From assembly GCF_030757795.1 (NCBI RefSeq), contig NZ_JAUQWH010000093.1, forward strand, positions 1 to 34,584: 34,584 nucleotides of DNA. The letters are read 5' to 3'. Position numbers and translations under genes: made by a program. Shown here piece after piece: positions 8,172 to 16,329 of this stretch (position 1 is its first letter; each line of letters starts with the position of its first letter). A model generated the notes under the pieces. The model was given only the letters and a program-made list of their open reading frames with translations, was not told the DNA's origin and searched no databases. Origin of the DNA: Actinoplanes oryzae (GTDB lineage: Bacteria; Actinomycetota; Actinomycetes; Mycobacteriales; Micromonosporaceae).

Positions 8172-8177
8172 TATTGT
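8172..8177 (+). promoter_or_regulatory. Candidate -10 box for a leaderless hrpA transcript
   Basis: TATTGT (TANNNT) ends 9 nt before ATG 8187, and no Shine-Dalgarno is present. This is the geometry of leaderless actinobacterial genes. No clear -35 box is visible. Confidence 0.4.
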
Positions 8178-8186
8178 TGACGCGCC

Positions 8187-11100
8187 ATGTCTGTAGCTCC
8201 CGTCAGTGCCGATCTTGCCGCCCTCCGCCGCAGGATGTCCGACCTTCTCCCGCGCGACGAGCACCGCCTCGGGCGGCGCCTCGAAGGCACCCGCAAGATC
8301 CGCGACGAGGCCCGGAAGGCCGCGGCGATCGCCGAGATCACCGAGGCGGTCGCCGCCGCCGAGGCGCGCTTGGCGGCGGTCGCGGCGTCCGTGCCGGCGG
8401 TCACCTATCCCGAGTCGCTGCCGGTCAGCGCCCGCCGCGACGACATCCTCGCCGCGATCCGCGACCACCAGGTCGTGATCGTGGCGGGCGAGACCGGCTC
8501 CGGCAAGACCACCCAGATCCCGAAGATGTGCGTCGAGCTGGGCCGGGGCCTGCGCGGGCAGATCGGGCACACCCAGCCGCGCAGGATCGCCGCCCGCACG
8601 GTCGCCGAGCGCATCGCCGAGGAGCTCGACCGGCCGCTGGGCTCGACCGTGGGCTACAAGGTGCGCTTCACCGACCAGGTCTCCGACGAGACCATGATCA
8701 AGGTGATGACGGACGGCATCCTGCTCGCCGAGATCCAGCACGACCGGCGGCTGACCCGATACGACACGCTGATCATCGACGAGGCGCACGAGCGCAGCCT
8801 CAACATCGACTTCATCCTCGGCTACCTGAAGCAGCTGCTGCCGCAGCGCCCCGACCTCAAGCTGATCATCACGTCGGCGACGATCGAGACGCAGCGCTTC
8901 GCCGAGCACTTCGCCGACGCCGCCGGCAAGCCGGCCCCCGTGATCGAGGTGTCGGGCCGGACTTATCCGGTAGAAGTCCGATATCGGCCATTGGTAACTG
9001 AGGAAGAAGAACGGGAGGAGCCGGTCGACCTGGTCGACGGCATCGCCGAGGCGGTCGACGAGCTGGGCCGCGAGTCCGACGGCGACATCCTCGTCTTCCT
9101 CAGCGGCGAGCGCGAGATCCGCGACACCGACGACGCCCTGAGCAAGCGCAACCTGCGCAACACCGAGATCGTCCCGCTCTACGGCCGGCTGTCCGCCGCC
9201 GAGCAGCACAAGGTCTTCGAACGGCACACCGGCCGCCGGGTGGTCCTGGCCACCAACGTCGCCGAGACGTCGCTGACCGTCCCCGGCATCCGCTATGTCA
9301 TCGACCCCGGCACCGCCCGGATCAGCCGCTACAGCAACCGGCTCAAGGTGCAGCGGCTGCCGATCGAGCCGGTGTCGCAGGCCAGCGCCAACCAGCGCAA
9401 GGGCCGCTGCGGCCGCACCAGCGACGGCATCTGCATCCGGCTCTACTCGGAGGAGGACTTCGAGGGCCGCCCCGAGTTCACCGAGCCGGAGATCCTGCGC
9501 ACCAACCTGGCCTCCGTCATCCTGCAGATGACCAACCTGGGGCTGGGCGACCTCACGAAGTTCCCGTTCATCGACCCGCCGGACCGGCGCAACGTCACCG
9601 ACGGCGTCAAGCTGCTCGAGGAGCTCGGCGCCCTCGATCGGGCCAAGCTCACCCCGATGGGCCGGCGCCTCGCGCAGCTGCCCGTCGACCCGCGGCTCGC
9701 GCGCATGGTCATCGAGGGCGGCGAGCAGGACTGCGTGGCCGAGGTCATGGTCATCGCCGCCGCGCTGTCGATCCAGGACCCGCGCGAGCGTCCGGTCGAC
9801 AAGCAACAGCAGGCGGACGAGAAGCACAGCCGGTTCGTCGACAAGGAGTCGGACTTCTTCTCGTACCTCAATCTGTGGCGGCATCTGCGCGACAAGCAGC
9901 GCGAGCTGTCCGGCAACCAGTTCCGGCGGATGTGCCGCACGGAGTTCCTCAACTATCTGCGCGTACGCGAATGGCAGGATCTCTATGCCCAGCTGCGCCA
10001 GGTGGCGACGCGGCAGCTGGAGCTGACCGTCACCGAGGACGCCGAGGGCGTGCCGGAGGCGCAGCGGCTGCACACCGCGCTGCTGTCCGGCCTGCTCAGT
10101 CACATCGGGCTCAAGGACACCGACAAGCGGGAGTACCTGGGCGCCCGCGGGGCGAAGTTCGCGATCTTCCCGGGGTCGGCGCTGTTCAAGAAGCAGCCGC
10201 GCTGGGTCATGTCCGCCGAGCTGGTCGAGACCTCCCGGCTCTGGGGCCGGGTCAACGCCCGGATCGAGCCCGAGTGGGCCGAGAAGCTCGCGCCGCACCT
10301 GGTCAAGCGCTCCTACAGCGAGCCGCACTGGGAGAAGAAGCAGGGCGCCGTCATGGCGTACGAGAAGGTCACGCTCTACGGCCTGCCGATCGTCCCGCGC
10401 CGCAAGGTCGGCTATGCCCGGGTCGACCCGGTCGCGTCGCGTGAGCTGTTCATCCGGCACGCGCTGGTCGAGGGCGACTGGGACACCCACCATCCGTTCT
10501 TCGCCGAGAACGCCAAGCTGCTCGAGCGCATCGAGGAGATCGAGAACAGGGCCCGGCGCCGCGACATCAAGGTCGACGACGAGACCGTGTTCGCGCTCTA
10601 CGACGCCCGCATCCCCGCGGACGTGGTCTCCGCCCGGCACTTCGACGCCTGGTGGAAGAAGGCCCGGCACGCCGACCCGAAGCTGCTCACCTTCACCCGC
10701 GAGATGCTGGTCAACACCGGCCGCGACGGGGTGGACCCGGGCGCCTACCCGGACGCGTGGCTGGCCGGCGGGGTGCGGCTGCCGCTGAGCTACCAGTTCG
10801 AGCCGGGCAAGCAGGCCGACGGCGTCACCGTGCAGGTGCCGCTGCCGCTGCTCAACAAGCTCGACGCCGACGACTTCGGCTGGAACGTGCCGGGGCTGCG
10901 CAAGGACATCATCGTCGCCCTGATCCGCGCGCTGCCGAAACAGCTGCGCACGAGCTTCGTGCCGGTGCCGGACTGGGCCGAGGCCGTGCTGGGCCGCATC
11001 CCCGCCCGCCGGGGCGCGCTCAGCGACGCGGTCGGCGACGAGCTGCGCCGGCTCACCGGGACCGTCGTTCCCCGCGACGCGTGGCGCCCCGGCCAGGTCC

Positions 11101-12107
11101 CGGACCACCTGCGGATGAACTTCCGCGTGGTCGGCGAGGACGGCCAGGTCGTGGGGGAGGGTCGCGACCTCGACGTGCTGCGCGCCTCGCTCGCGCCGAA
11201 GGTGCAGGCCACCATCTCCCGGGCCGCCGGCGACATCGAGCGTCGGGGCATCACGACCAACGACTTCGGGACGTTGCAGCGCTCCGTCAAGCAGGTCCGC
11301 GGCGGCTACGAGGTGACGGTCTACCCGGCGCTCGCGGACGAGACGGACAGCGTGGCGATCCGGGTCTTCGAGACGGAGGCCGAGCAGCGGGAGGCGATGC
11401 GCGCCGGCACGCGCCGGCTGCTCCTGCTCACGTTGCCGCCGGCGGCGCGCTACCTGCAGGGACGGCTGGACAACAGGGCCAAGCTGGAGTTGTCGCGCGG
11501 GAACCCGTACCGGTCGATCGCGGAGCTCCTCGACGACTGCGCGGGCGCGGCGGTGGACCGGCTGGTGCAGGACGCCGGCGGTCCCGCCTGGTCCTCGGAG
11601 GCGTTCACGAAGCTGCGCGACGAGGTGCGGCAGGACCTGGTCGACGCCACCGCGAACGTGGTCACCCAGGTGCAGGCGGTCCTCGCCACCGCGTACGAGG
11701 TGAGCCAGCGGCTGGGCACGACCCGCGACCCGGCCCTCGTGCCCGCGCTGGCCGACATCCGGGCCCAGCTCAAGGGCCTGGTGTACGCGGGCTTCGTCAC
11801 CGAGACCGGCTGGAAGCAGCTGCACCACCTCCCGCGCTACCTCAAGGGGATCGCGTACCGGCTGGACCGCCTCGGCGGCAACCTCGGGCGCGACCGGCAG
11901 CTCATGGCCCAGCTGCAGGAGATCGAGCAGGAGTACAAGGAGCTGCGCGCCGAGCAGCCCCGGGGCGGCCCGGCCGAGGAGGGGCTGCGCGAGATCCGCT
12001 GGATGATCGAGGAGCTGCGGATCAACTTCTTCGCGCAGTCGCTCGGGACGGCGTACCCGGTTTCGGACAAACGCATCTACAAGGCGATGGACCAGCTGCC
12101 CGCCTGA
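8187..12107 (+). CDS. hrpA: ATP-dependent RNA helicase HrpA
   Basis: The 1306-residue protein is a full-length DEAH-box RNA helicase, matching the long bacterial HrpA type (about 1300 aa). In order it has a helical N-terminus, RecA1 with Walker A GETGSGKT (about 100-107), the DEAH box near residue 198 and SAT (ITSATIE), and RecA2 with VLATNVAETSLTVPG and QRKGRCGR. The HA2/winged-helix and OB-fold regions follow, then the long HrpA-specific C-terminal region (DUF3418-like, roughly from residue 690). It probably remodels RNA or resolves stalled ribosomes in the cytoplasm. No Shine-Dalgarno precedes ATG 8187, suggesting a leaderless mRNA. A short patch of A/T-ending codons at about 8957-9015 stands out. 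Confidence 0.97.
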   Translation: MSVAPVSADLAALRRRMSDLLPRDEHRLGRRLEGTRKIRDEARKAAAIAEITEAVAAAEARLAAVAASVPAVTYPESLPVSARRDDILAAIRDHQVVIVAGETGSGKTTQIPKMCVELGRGLRGQIGHTQPRRIAARTVAERIAEELDRPLGSTVGYKVRFTDQVSDETMIKVMTDGILLAEIQHDRRLTRYDTLIIDEAHERSLNIDFILGYLKQLLPQRPDLKLIITSATIETQRFAEHFADAAGKPAPVIEVSGRTYPVEVRYRPLVTEEEEREEPVDLVDGIAEAVDELGRESDGDILVFLSGEREIRDTDDALSKRNLRNTEIVPLYGRLSAAEQHKVFERHTGRRVVLATNVAETSLTVPGIRYVIDPGTARISRYSNRLKVQRLPIEPVSQASANQRKGRCGRTSDGICIRLYSEEDFEGRPEFTEPEILRTNLASVILQMTNLGLGDLTKFPFIDPPDRRNVTDGVKLLEELGALDRAKLTPMGRRLAQLPVDPRLARMVIEGGEQDCVAEVMVIAAALSIQDPRERPVDKQQQADEKHSRFVDKESDFFSYLNLWRHLRDKQRELSGNQFRRMCRTEFLNYLRVREWQDLYAQLRQVATRQLELTVTEDAEGVPEAQRLHTALLSGLLSHIGLKDTDKREYLGARGAKFAIFPGSALFKKQPRWVMSAELVETSRLWGRVNARIEPEWAEKLAPHLVKRSYSEPHWEKKQGAVMAYEKVTLYGLPIVPRRKVGYARVDPVASRELFIRHALVEGDWDTHHPFFAENAKLLERIEEIENRARRRDIKVDDETVFALYDARIPADVVSARHFDAWWKKARHADPKLLTFTREMLVNTGRDGVDPGAYPDAWLAGGVRLPLSYQFEPGKQADGVTVQVPLPLLNKLDADDFGWNVPGLRKDIIVALIRALPKQLRTSFVPVPDWAEAVLGRIPARRGALSDAVGDELRRLTGTVVPRDAWRPGQVPDHLRMNFRVVGEDGQVVGEGRDLDVLRASLAPKVQATISRAAGDIERRGITTNDFGTLQRSVKQVRGGYEVTVYPALADETDSVAIRVFETEAEQREAMRAGTRRLLLLTLPPAARYLQGRLDNRAKLELSRGNPYRSIAELLDDCAGAAVDRLVQDAGGPAWSSEAFTKLRDEVRQDLVDATANVVTQVQAVLATAYEVSQRLGTTRDPALVPALADIRAQLKGLVYAGFVTETGWKQLHHLPRYLKGIAYRLDRLGGNLGRDRQLMAQLQEIEQEYKELRAEQPRGGPAEEGLREIRWMIEELRINFFAQSLGTAYPVSDKRIYKAMDQLPA

Positions 12108-12123
12108 CCGTTTCTGCCCCTGT

Positions 12124-12165
12124 CCTCCCGCCGGACGTGCCACCGTAGTTGATGATGGCGGGAGG
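12124..12165 (+). promoter_or_regulatory. Inverted repeat that can mask the start site of the downstream GGDEF-EAL gene
   Basis: CCTCCCGCC (12124-12132) is perfectly complementary to GGCGGGAGG (12157-12165), with a 24-nt loop. The right arm contains the GGGAGG that would be the Shine-Dalgarno for ATG 12170. In RNA the stem would hide it. No T-run follows, so a simple hrpA terminator is less likely but not excluded. Confidence 0.45.
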
Positions 12166-12169
12166 CGGG

Positions 12170-14458
12170 ATGGCAGCGCGGGCGGGCTCGGCCCGGCCCT
12201 ACTGGCTGTGGTACGCGAGTGCCATGGCCGTCCTGGTCGTGGCCACGCCCTTCCTCCGCCCGGCCGCGCTGCGCGGTGCCGCGGGGCTGGGCTCCGCCGC
12301 CGTGGTGATCGCGGCCCTGGCCTGGGGGATCCGGGCGCACCGCCCCCGGTACACGCTGGCCTGGCGCCTCCTGCTCGCCTCGTCGGTCTACACGGTCGTC
12401 AGCAATGTGCTGTGGCCGCTGCTGACCTCTCCGAGCGGGACCGACGTCTTCTACTACACGACGTACCCGCTGTTCGGGGCGGCATTGGCCGTGCTGCCCG
12501 TGCAGGGCCGCCGGCACCTGTGGTCCTCCGGGTACACCGAGGCGGGCATCATCGCGGGCGGCGCGGCGGTGGTGTGGTGGACGCTGCTGGTCGACCCGCT
12601 GGTGACCGACCCGGGACGGTTGCCGGACCAGCCGCACGTCGCGGTGTTCCCCTTGCTCGATGTGCTGCTGTTCGCCTTGGCTCTGCGGCTGCTGTTGCTG
12701 GGCGGGGTGCGGTCGGTGGCCTACGTGCTCATCGCCCTGACGACCTTCACCCTGCTGACGGCGGACACGGCGTACTTCGTCGCGGTCGTCGCCGGCGGCG
12801 GGGCCCCGCTCGTGAGCTCGGTCTGCTGGGTGCTGGCCAACGGCCTGCTCGGGACGGCGGCGCTGCACCCGTCGATGGCCGTCACGCAGCCGGCCCCCAC
12901 CGACGCCGAGGTGCTGGAGGGGCTGGGCAGCACGCGGATCTACATCGTGACGGTGGTCGCCACGCCCATCATCACCGGCGTCTATCTGCTGCACGAGGTC
13001 GCGGCGGACGCCGTGGCGGCGGCGGACATCATCGTGCCGGTGGGGGCGACCGCGGTGACGTCGGCGCTGGTGGTGACCCGGATGCGCCAGATCAACCAGG
13101 TCGCCCGCCGGCGGGCCGTGGCGCTGCAGGCGTCGCTGACCCGGCAGGAGGAGCTGCAGTCCGAGCTGCGCCACCAGGCCCAGCACGACAGCCTCACCGG
13201 GCTGCCCAACCGCGACCTGCTGTACGAGCGGATCACCGCCGCCCTCGCGGCCGAGCGCACCGGGGCGCTGATCGTGGCCGACCTCGACGGCTTCAAGGAG
13301 ATCAACGACCGGTTCGGGCACGCCGTCGGCGACGAGCTGCTGCTGGCCGTGGCCGGGCGGCTGCTCGACCTCGTCCCGGACGGCAGCATGCTGGCCCGGC
13401 TGGACAGCGACGAGTTCGCCGTCGTCGTCCAGGACCTCGACGACGCCGCGTGCACCCGGCTCGCCGAGCGCTTCCTGTCGGCCACGCGCGAGCCGTTCAC
13501 CGTGCAGGTGCACGAGCTGTTCGCCACGGTCAGCCTCGGGCTGCGCGAGCTTGACCCCGACCTGCTGACCGGGGACGTGCTGCGGGACGCGTACCTGGCG
13601 CTGCACGCGGCCAAGGCGGCCGGGCGGGACCAGCTGACCCGCTGGGCGCCCGCGCTGAGCGAGGAGAAGCTGGCCGTCTCCCGTACGGTCGAGCGCCTGC
13701 GCGGCGCGATCGAGCGCGACGAGCTCGTCGTGCACTACCAGCCGCTGGTCCGGCTCGCGGACGAGCGCATGACCGGCGTCGAGGCGCTGATCCGCTGGCA
13801 GCCGCCCGGGGAGCCGATGATCCCGCCCGACAAGTTCATCGCCGCCGCCGAGGACAGCGGGCTCATCGTGCCGATCGGGACGTGGGTCCTGCACCGGGCG
13901 TGCGAGGTGGTCGCCGGCTGGCAGCGCCACGGGCACCCCGTCGCCGCCTCGGTCAACGTCTCGCCGCGGCAGCTGCGCGAGCCCGACTTCGCCGCCCTGG
14001 TCCTCGACGCGCTGCGCACCTCGGGGCTGCCCCCGGCGTCGCTGATCCTGGAGATCACCGAGGGGGTGCTGGTCGCCTCGGGCGCCGTCACCGAGCAGAC
14101 CATCCGGCACCTGCAGACGCTGCGGGCGCGCGGGGTACGCGTGGCGATCGACGACTTCGGGACGGGCTACTCGTCGCTGGCGTACCTGCGGGACCTGCCG
14201 ATCGACCACGTCAAGATCGACAAGTCGTTCATGCCCGCGGACGCCGGCGACCCGGCGCTGCGCGCGATGGTCAAGGCGATCGTGGATCTGGCCGCCGGGC
14301 TGCGCCTCGGCACGATCGCGGAGGGCGTGGAGACCGCCGGGCAGGCCGCCTTCCTGCGCGAGCTGGGGTGCGAGCGGGCGCAGGGCTACTACTACTCGCG
14401 ACCCGTCCCGGAGGCCGAGGTGCTCGCGGCGTTTCTGGGCCACAAGTCCGTTCTGTGA
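12170..14458 (+). CDS. Membrane GGDEF-EAL protein with degenerate GGDEF (probable c-di-GMP phosphodiesterase)
   Basis: The roughly 762-residue protein has an N-terminal membrane region of about eight to ten helices (residues 10-310), a short coiled linker, a GGDEF domain and an EAL domain. The GGDEF signature is D412-S-D-E-F416 rather than GGDEF, so cyclase activity is probably lost; the domain may still bind GTP. The EAL domain keeps E538-A-L, LEITEG, the DDFGTGYSSL loop with following DHVKIDKSF, and AEGVET, so it should hydrolyse c-di-GMP. It is a paralogue of the reverse-strand gene at 21956-24226, with the same architecture. Start chosen at ATG 12170 (GGAGG 4 nt upstream); in-frame ATGs at 12152 and 12155 are alternatives without a ribosome binding site. 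Confidence 0.92.
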   Translation: MAARAGSARPYWLWYASAMAVLVVATPFLRPAALRGAAGLGSAAVVIAALAWGIRAHRPRYTLAWRLLLASSVYTVVSNVLWPLLTSPSGTDVFYYTTYPLFGAALAVLPVQGRRHLWSSGYTEAGIIAGGAAVVWWTLLVDPLVTDPGRLPDQPHVAVFPLLDVLLFALALRLLLLGGVRSVAYVLIALTTFTLLTADTAYFVAVVAGGGAPLVSSVCWVLANGLLGTAALHPSMAVTQPAPTDAEVLEGLGSTRIYIVTVVATPIITGVYLLHEVAADAVAAADIIVPVGATAVTSALVVTRMRQINQVARRRAVALQASLTRQEELQSELRHQAQHDSLTGLPNRDLLYERITAALAAERTGALIVADLDGFKEINDRFGHAVGDELLLAVAGRLLDLVPDGSMLARLDSDEFAVVVQDLDDAACTRLAERFLSATREPFTVQVHELFATVSLGLRELDPDLLTGDVLRDAYLALHAAKAAGRDQLTRWAPALSEEKLAVSRTVERLRGAIERDELVVHYQPLVRLADERMTGVEALIRWQPPGEPMIPPDKFIAAAEDSGLIVPIGTWVLHRACEVVAGWQRHGHPVAASVNVSPRQLREPDFAALVLDALRTSGLPPASLILEITEGVLVASGAVTEQTIRHLQTLRARGVRVAIDDFGTGYSSLAYLRDLPIDHVKIDKSFMPADAGDPALRAMVKAIVDLAAGLRLGTIAEGVETAGQAAFLRELGCERAQGYYYSRPVPEAEVLAAFLGHKSVL

Positions 14459-14532
14459 GGCGCGCCGGTGCATGCCGGGGAGCGGTCGGGTGCCGTTCGG
14501 TTACCGCGCCGCCACGACCCCCGGGCAGGCCC

Positions 14533-14538
14533 TAGCGT
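14533..14538 (+). promoter_or_regulatory. -10 box, leaderless promoter of the DUF6401-like gene
   Basis: TAGCGT (TANNNT) is followed by exactly 7 nt and ATG 14546, with no Shine-Dalgarno. The -35 region is not recognisable. Confidence 0.5.
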
Positions 14539-14545
14539 TCTCGCC

Positions 14546-14929
14546 ATGACGAACTTCGCCGCTGTTTCCGCCGCTGCCGCTTCCGCCTTCGTCCCGGCCT
14601 GCCCGGCGCGGGGATTCCTCGACGAGATGATGGCGCGGGTGGGCGTCGACGGCCTCGCCGCCGCGCTGGGCGACGCGGGCCTGCTCGCCCAGGTGGACCA
14701 GCACGCCGCCGCCGTCCGGGACGCGCTCGTCGGGGCGGGTCGCGAGGTCGACGCCGACGGCCTGGCCGCGTACGCCCGGTCGATCGTCTTCGCCGCCAAG
14801 CGCATGGGCCGCGCCGTGCCGGAGCCCGGTCACGCGCCGCTGACCGGCACCGCGTGGCTGGCCGCCGACTGGCACCAGATGCGCCTGGTGGCCGTCTGCA
14901 TGATCGCCGAGTCGGCCGGTCTGCTGTAA
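14546..14929 (+). CDS. Small hypothetical protein, DUF6401-like
   Basis: The 127-residue helical, Ala-rich protein has no signal peptide or membrane helix. The segment LLAQVDQHAAAVRDALVGAG and the internal RGFLDEMMARVGVDGL remind me of the actinomycete DUF6401 family (annotated as natural-product-biosynthesis associated, function unknown). This match is from memory and tentative. The start at ATG 14546 rests on the leaderless promoter geometry; an upstream in-frame start at 14468 would add an Arg/Pro-rich stretch unlike a protein N-terminus. The gene stands alone between a GGDEF-EAL gene and a LamG gene. Confidence 0.75.
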   Translation: MTNFAAVSAAAASAFVPACPARGFLDEMMARVGVDGLAAALGDAGLLAQVDQHAAAVRDALVGAGREVDADGLAAYARSIVFAAKRMGRAVPEPGHAPLTGTAWLAADWHQMRLVAVCMIAESAGLL

Positions 14930-14943
14930 CTCCTGGCCGAAAC

Positions 14944-14988
14944 GCTGATAGCCGTCGCTATCAGCATCAAGTCGGGCGAAGGTAACTT
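14944..14988 (+). promoter_or_regulatory. Dyad operator and leaderless promoter of the LamG gene
   Basis: A perfect dyad GCTGATAGC-cgtc-GCTATCAGC lies at 14944-14965. A -10 box TAACTT (14983-14988) is followed by 7 nt and ATG 14996. The dyad spans about -52 to -31 relative to a start point at the ATG and covers the -35 region, so it is a plausible binding site for a dimeric regulator. It is relatively AT-rich for this genome. A terminator role is less likely because no T-run follows. Confidence 0.5.
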
Positions 14989-14995
14989 TTCGCTC

Positions 14996-15700
14996 ATGCG
15001 CCTCATCGCCTCGTTCATCCCCCTGCTCGCCGCCCTCGCCGGCGCGGCTCCCGCGGTGGCTGCTCCTGCGGCCGATCCCGTCGCTGTGGCGCGTTACTCC
15101 TTCGACGGCGGCTCCCTCGCCGACCGTTCCGGACGCGGGCCCGCGCTCGCCGTCCGTACCGTCTCCGGGGGCCGGGTCGCCTTCACCGGCGGTTACGCCG
15201 CCTTCCCCGCCCGCTGTGCGACCGCCGCCTCCTGCCCGCGGGCCGTCCTCGAAGGCCCCGACGACGCCGACCTCGACCCGCAGACCCGCCCGTTCCGCTG
15301 GGGCGCCCGGGTGCGGGTGACGAAGGCCCAGCTTGGCACCGCCGGCTCCGCGAACGTCGTCCAGAAGGGCGTCGCCGACACCGACAGCCAGTGGAAGATG
15401 CAGATCGGCGCCCGGCAGGGCAAGGCCCACTGTGTCGTGGTGGGCCAGGGCGGCACCCGGGCGGTGATCCACCTGGTCCGCTCGTCGGTGGGCGTCGCGG
15501 ACGGCGACTGGCACGAGATCCTCTGCCGGCGCACCGCCACGCTGCTGACGGTCTACGTCGACGGCAAGGACCGGGGGCACGTGACGATCCCGGCCTCCCT
15601 GTCGGTCGCCAACGCCCTGCCGCTGCGGATCGGCGGACCCAGTCTCCGGGGCGACCTCTACCACGGGCAGCTCGACGACGTGTACGCCCTCCTGGGCTGA
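14996..15700 (+). CDS. Secreted LamG-like (concanavalin-fold) protein
   Basis: The 234-residue preprotein has a signal peptide (MRLIASFIPLLAALAGA, cleavage near the AVAAP segment at about 22-24). A single LamG/jelly-roll domain follows: VARYSFDGGSLADRSGRG at the start, RPFRWGARVRVT, NVVQKGVADTDSQWKMQIG, DGDWHEILCRRTATLLTVYVDG, and a closing GDLYHGQLDDVYALLG. Such domains bind carbohydrate or protein outside the cell. Several Cys (near residues 74, 79, 144 and 176) could form disulfides. No enzymatic domain is present, so it is probably a stand-alone binding protein. It appears leaderless. Confidence 0.88.
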   Translation: MRLIASFIPLLAALAGAAPAVAAPAADPVAVARYSFDGGSLADRSGRGPALAVRTVSGGRVAFTGGYAAFPARCATAASCPRAVLEGPDDADLDPQTRPFRWGARVRVTKAQLGTAGSANVVQKGVADTDSQWKMQIGARQGKAHCVVVGQGGTRAVIHLVRSSVGVADGDWHEILCRRTATLLTVYVDGKDRGHVTIPASLSVANALPLRIGGPSLRGDLYHGQLDDVYALLG

Positions 15701-15706
15701 CCGGCC

Positions 15707-15791
15707 CCCGGCCCGCCGTCTTCGAATCGGCCCGGACGGCGGGGCCGGGACAGGGGCGGGAGCTGGAACCCCGGCAAGGGTTCTGGCTCCC
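15707..15791. terminator. Double-hairpin bidirectional terminator region
   Basis: Stem 1 pairs 15707-15720 with 15735-15749 (14 bp with one bulged G, 14-nt loop). Stem 2 pairs 15758-15771 with 15778-15791 (14 bp with two G-U wobbles, CGGCAA loop). They lie between the converging LamG and MarR genes. Confidence 0.7.
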
Positions 15792-15846
15792 GTTCCTCAT
15801 CCGACCGGGGCCGCAGCGTCTTCGCGCAGCTCTCGCCGCGCTCTTG

Positions 15847-16269
15847 TCAGGCTATGAGGTCTCGCAGCGTCGTGCGGAACTGCTCCTCCGCGTCCGGGTG
15901 CAGGGCGGCGAGGAACTCGTCCTCCGCCTTCCGGTAGGCCGCCCGCGCGGCGTCGAACGTCCGCACGCCCTGATCGGTGAGCTCGACGATGTTGCGGCGC
16001 CGGTCCGCCGGATCGGGCCGGCGCGCCACGACGCCCTTGCGCTCGAGCTCGTCCAGCAGGGCCACCATCGTGGTGCGGTCGATGCCGAGCCGCTGCGCCA
16101 CCTGGAGCTGGGAGGCAGGCTCACGGCCGGACAGCACCCGCAGCGCGCCGAAGTCCTTGCTGTCGATCCCGAGCGGCTGCAACGCCGCGTCGGTCAGGGC
16201 CGTGAAGCGCAGGTGGGCGTGCTTGAGCAGATAACCCAGCACATCGTACGGATCGGGTGCCGTGGACAT
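15847..16269 (-). CDS. MarR-family transcriptional regulator
   Basis: The 140-residue protein is a dimeric winged-helix regulator: dimerisation helices at both ends, helix-turn-helix QLQVAQRLGIDRTTMVALLDELERKG at about 54-79, and the wing VVARRPDPADRRRNIVELTDQG with the conserved DxRR. It is probably a ligand-released repressor. The gene is divergent from the epimerase-like gene with a perfect operator-like dyad between them. A TAGTAT -10 box 6 nt before ATG 16269 suggests leaderless transcription, and the dyad covers its -35 region, implying autoregulation (inference). Confidence 0.92.
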   Translation of the reverse strand: MSTAPDPYDVLGYLLKHAHLRFTALTDAALQPLGIDSKDFGALRVLSGREPASQLQVAQRLGIDRTTMVALLDELERKGVVARRPDPADRRRNIVELTDQGVRTFDAARAAYRKAEDEFLAALHPDAEEQFRTTLRDLIA

Positions 16270-16292
16270 GCCGCCATACTACGCGCTACGCT
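16263..16292 (+). promoter_or_regulatory. Candidate promoter of the epimerase-like gene
   Basis: TGGACA (16263-16268), an 18-bp spacer and TACGCT (16287-16292) form a good actinobacterial housekeeping-type promoter. The -10 box touches the left edge of the operator. The message would have a short leader with AGAAGGA 7-8 nt before ATG 16330. Confidence 0.5.
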
Positions 16293-16304
16293 GATCGTCA
16301 GTAA
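16276..16304 (-). promoter_or_regulatory. Candidate promoter of the marR gene
   Basis: On the reverse strand TTACTG (16304-16299), a 17-bp spacer and TAGTAT (16281-16276) precede ATG 16269 by 6 nt. The -35 element lies inside the dyad at 16291-16317. Confidence 0.5.
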
Positions 16305-16317
16305 CCCTGACGATCAG
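16291..16317. promoter_or_regulatory. MarR operator-like perfect dyad
   Basis: CTGATCGTCAG (16291-16301) and CTGACGATCAG (16307-16317) are perfect inverted repeats around TAACC. The site lies between divergent marR and epimerase-like genes and overlaps both predicted promoters, as expected for a MarR dimer that represses both. Confidence 0.7.
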
Positions 16318-16329
16318 AAGGACTGACTC

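Noticed and set aside
8097..12143. 1348-codon reverse frame opposite hrpA
   Set aside because: Antisense shadow with no recognisable domain; hrpA motifs are unambiguous.
15707..15749. tRNA-like TTCGAATC segment
   Set aside because: No cloverleaf can be built around it; it is the loop of a terminator hairpin.
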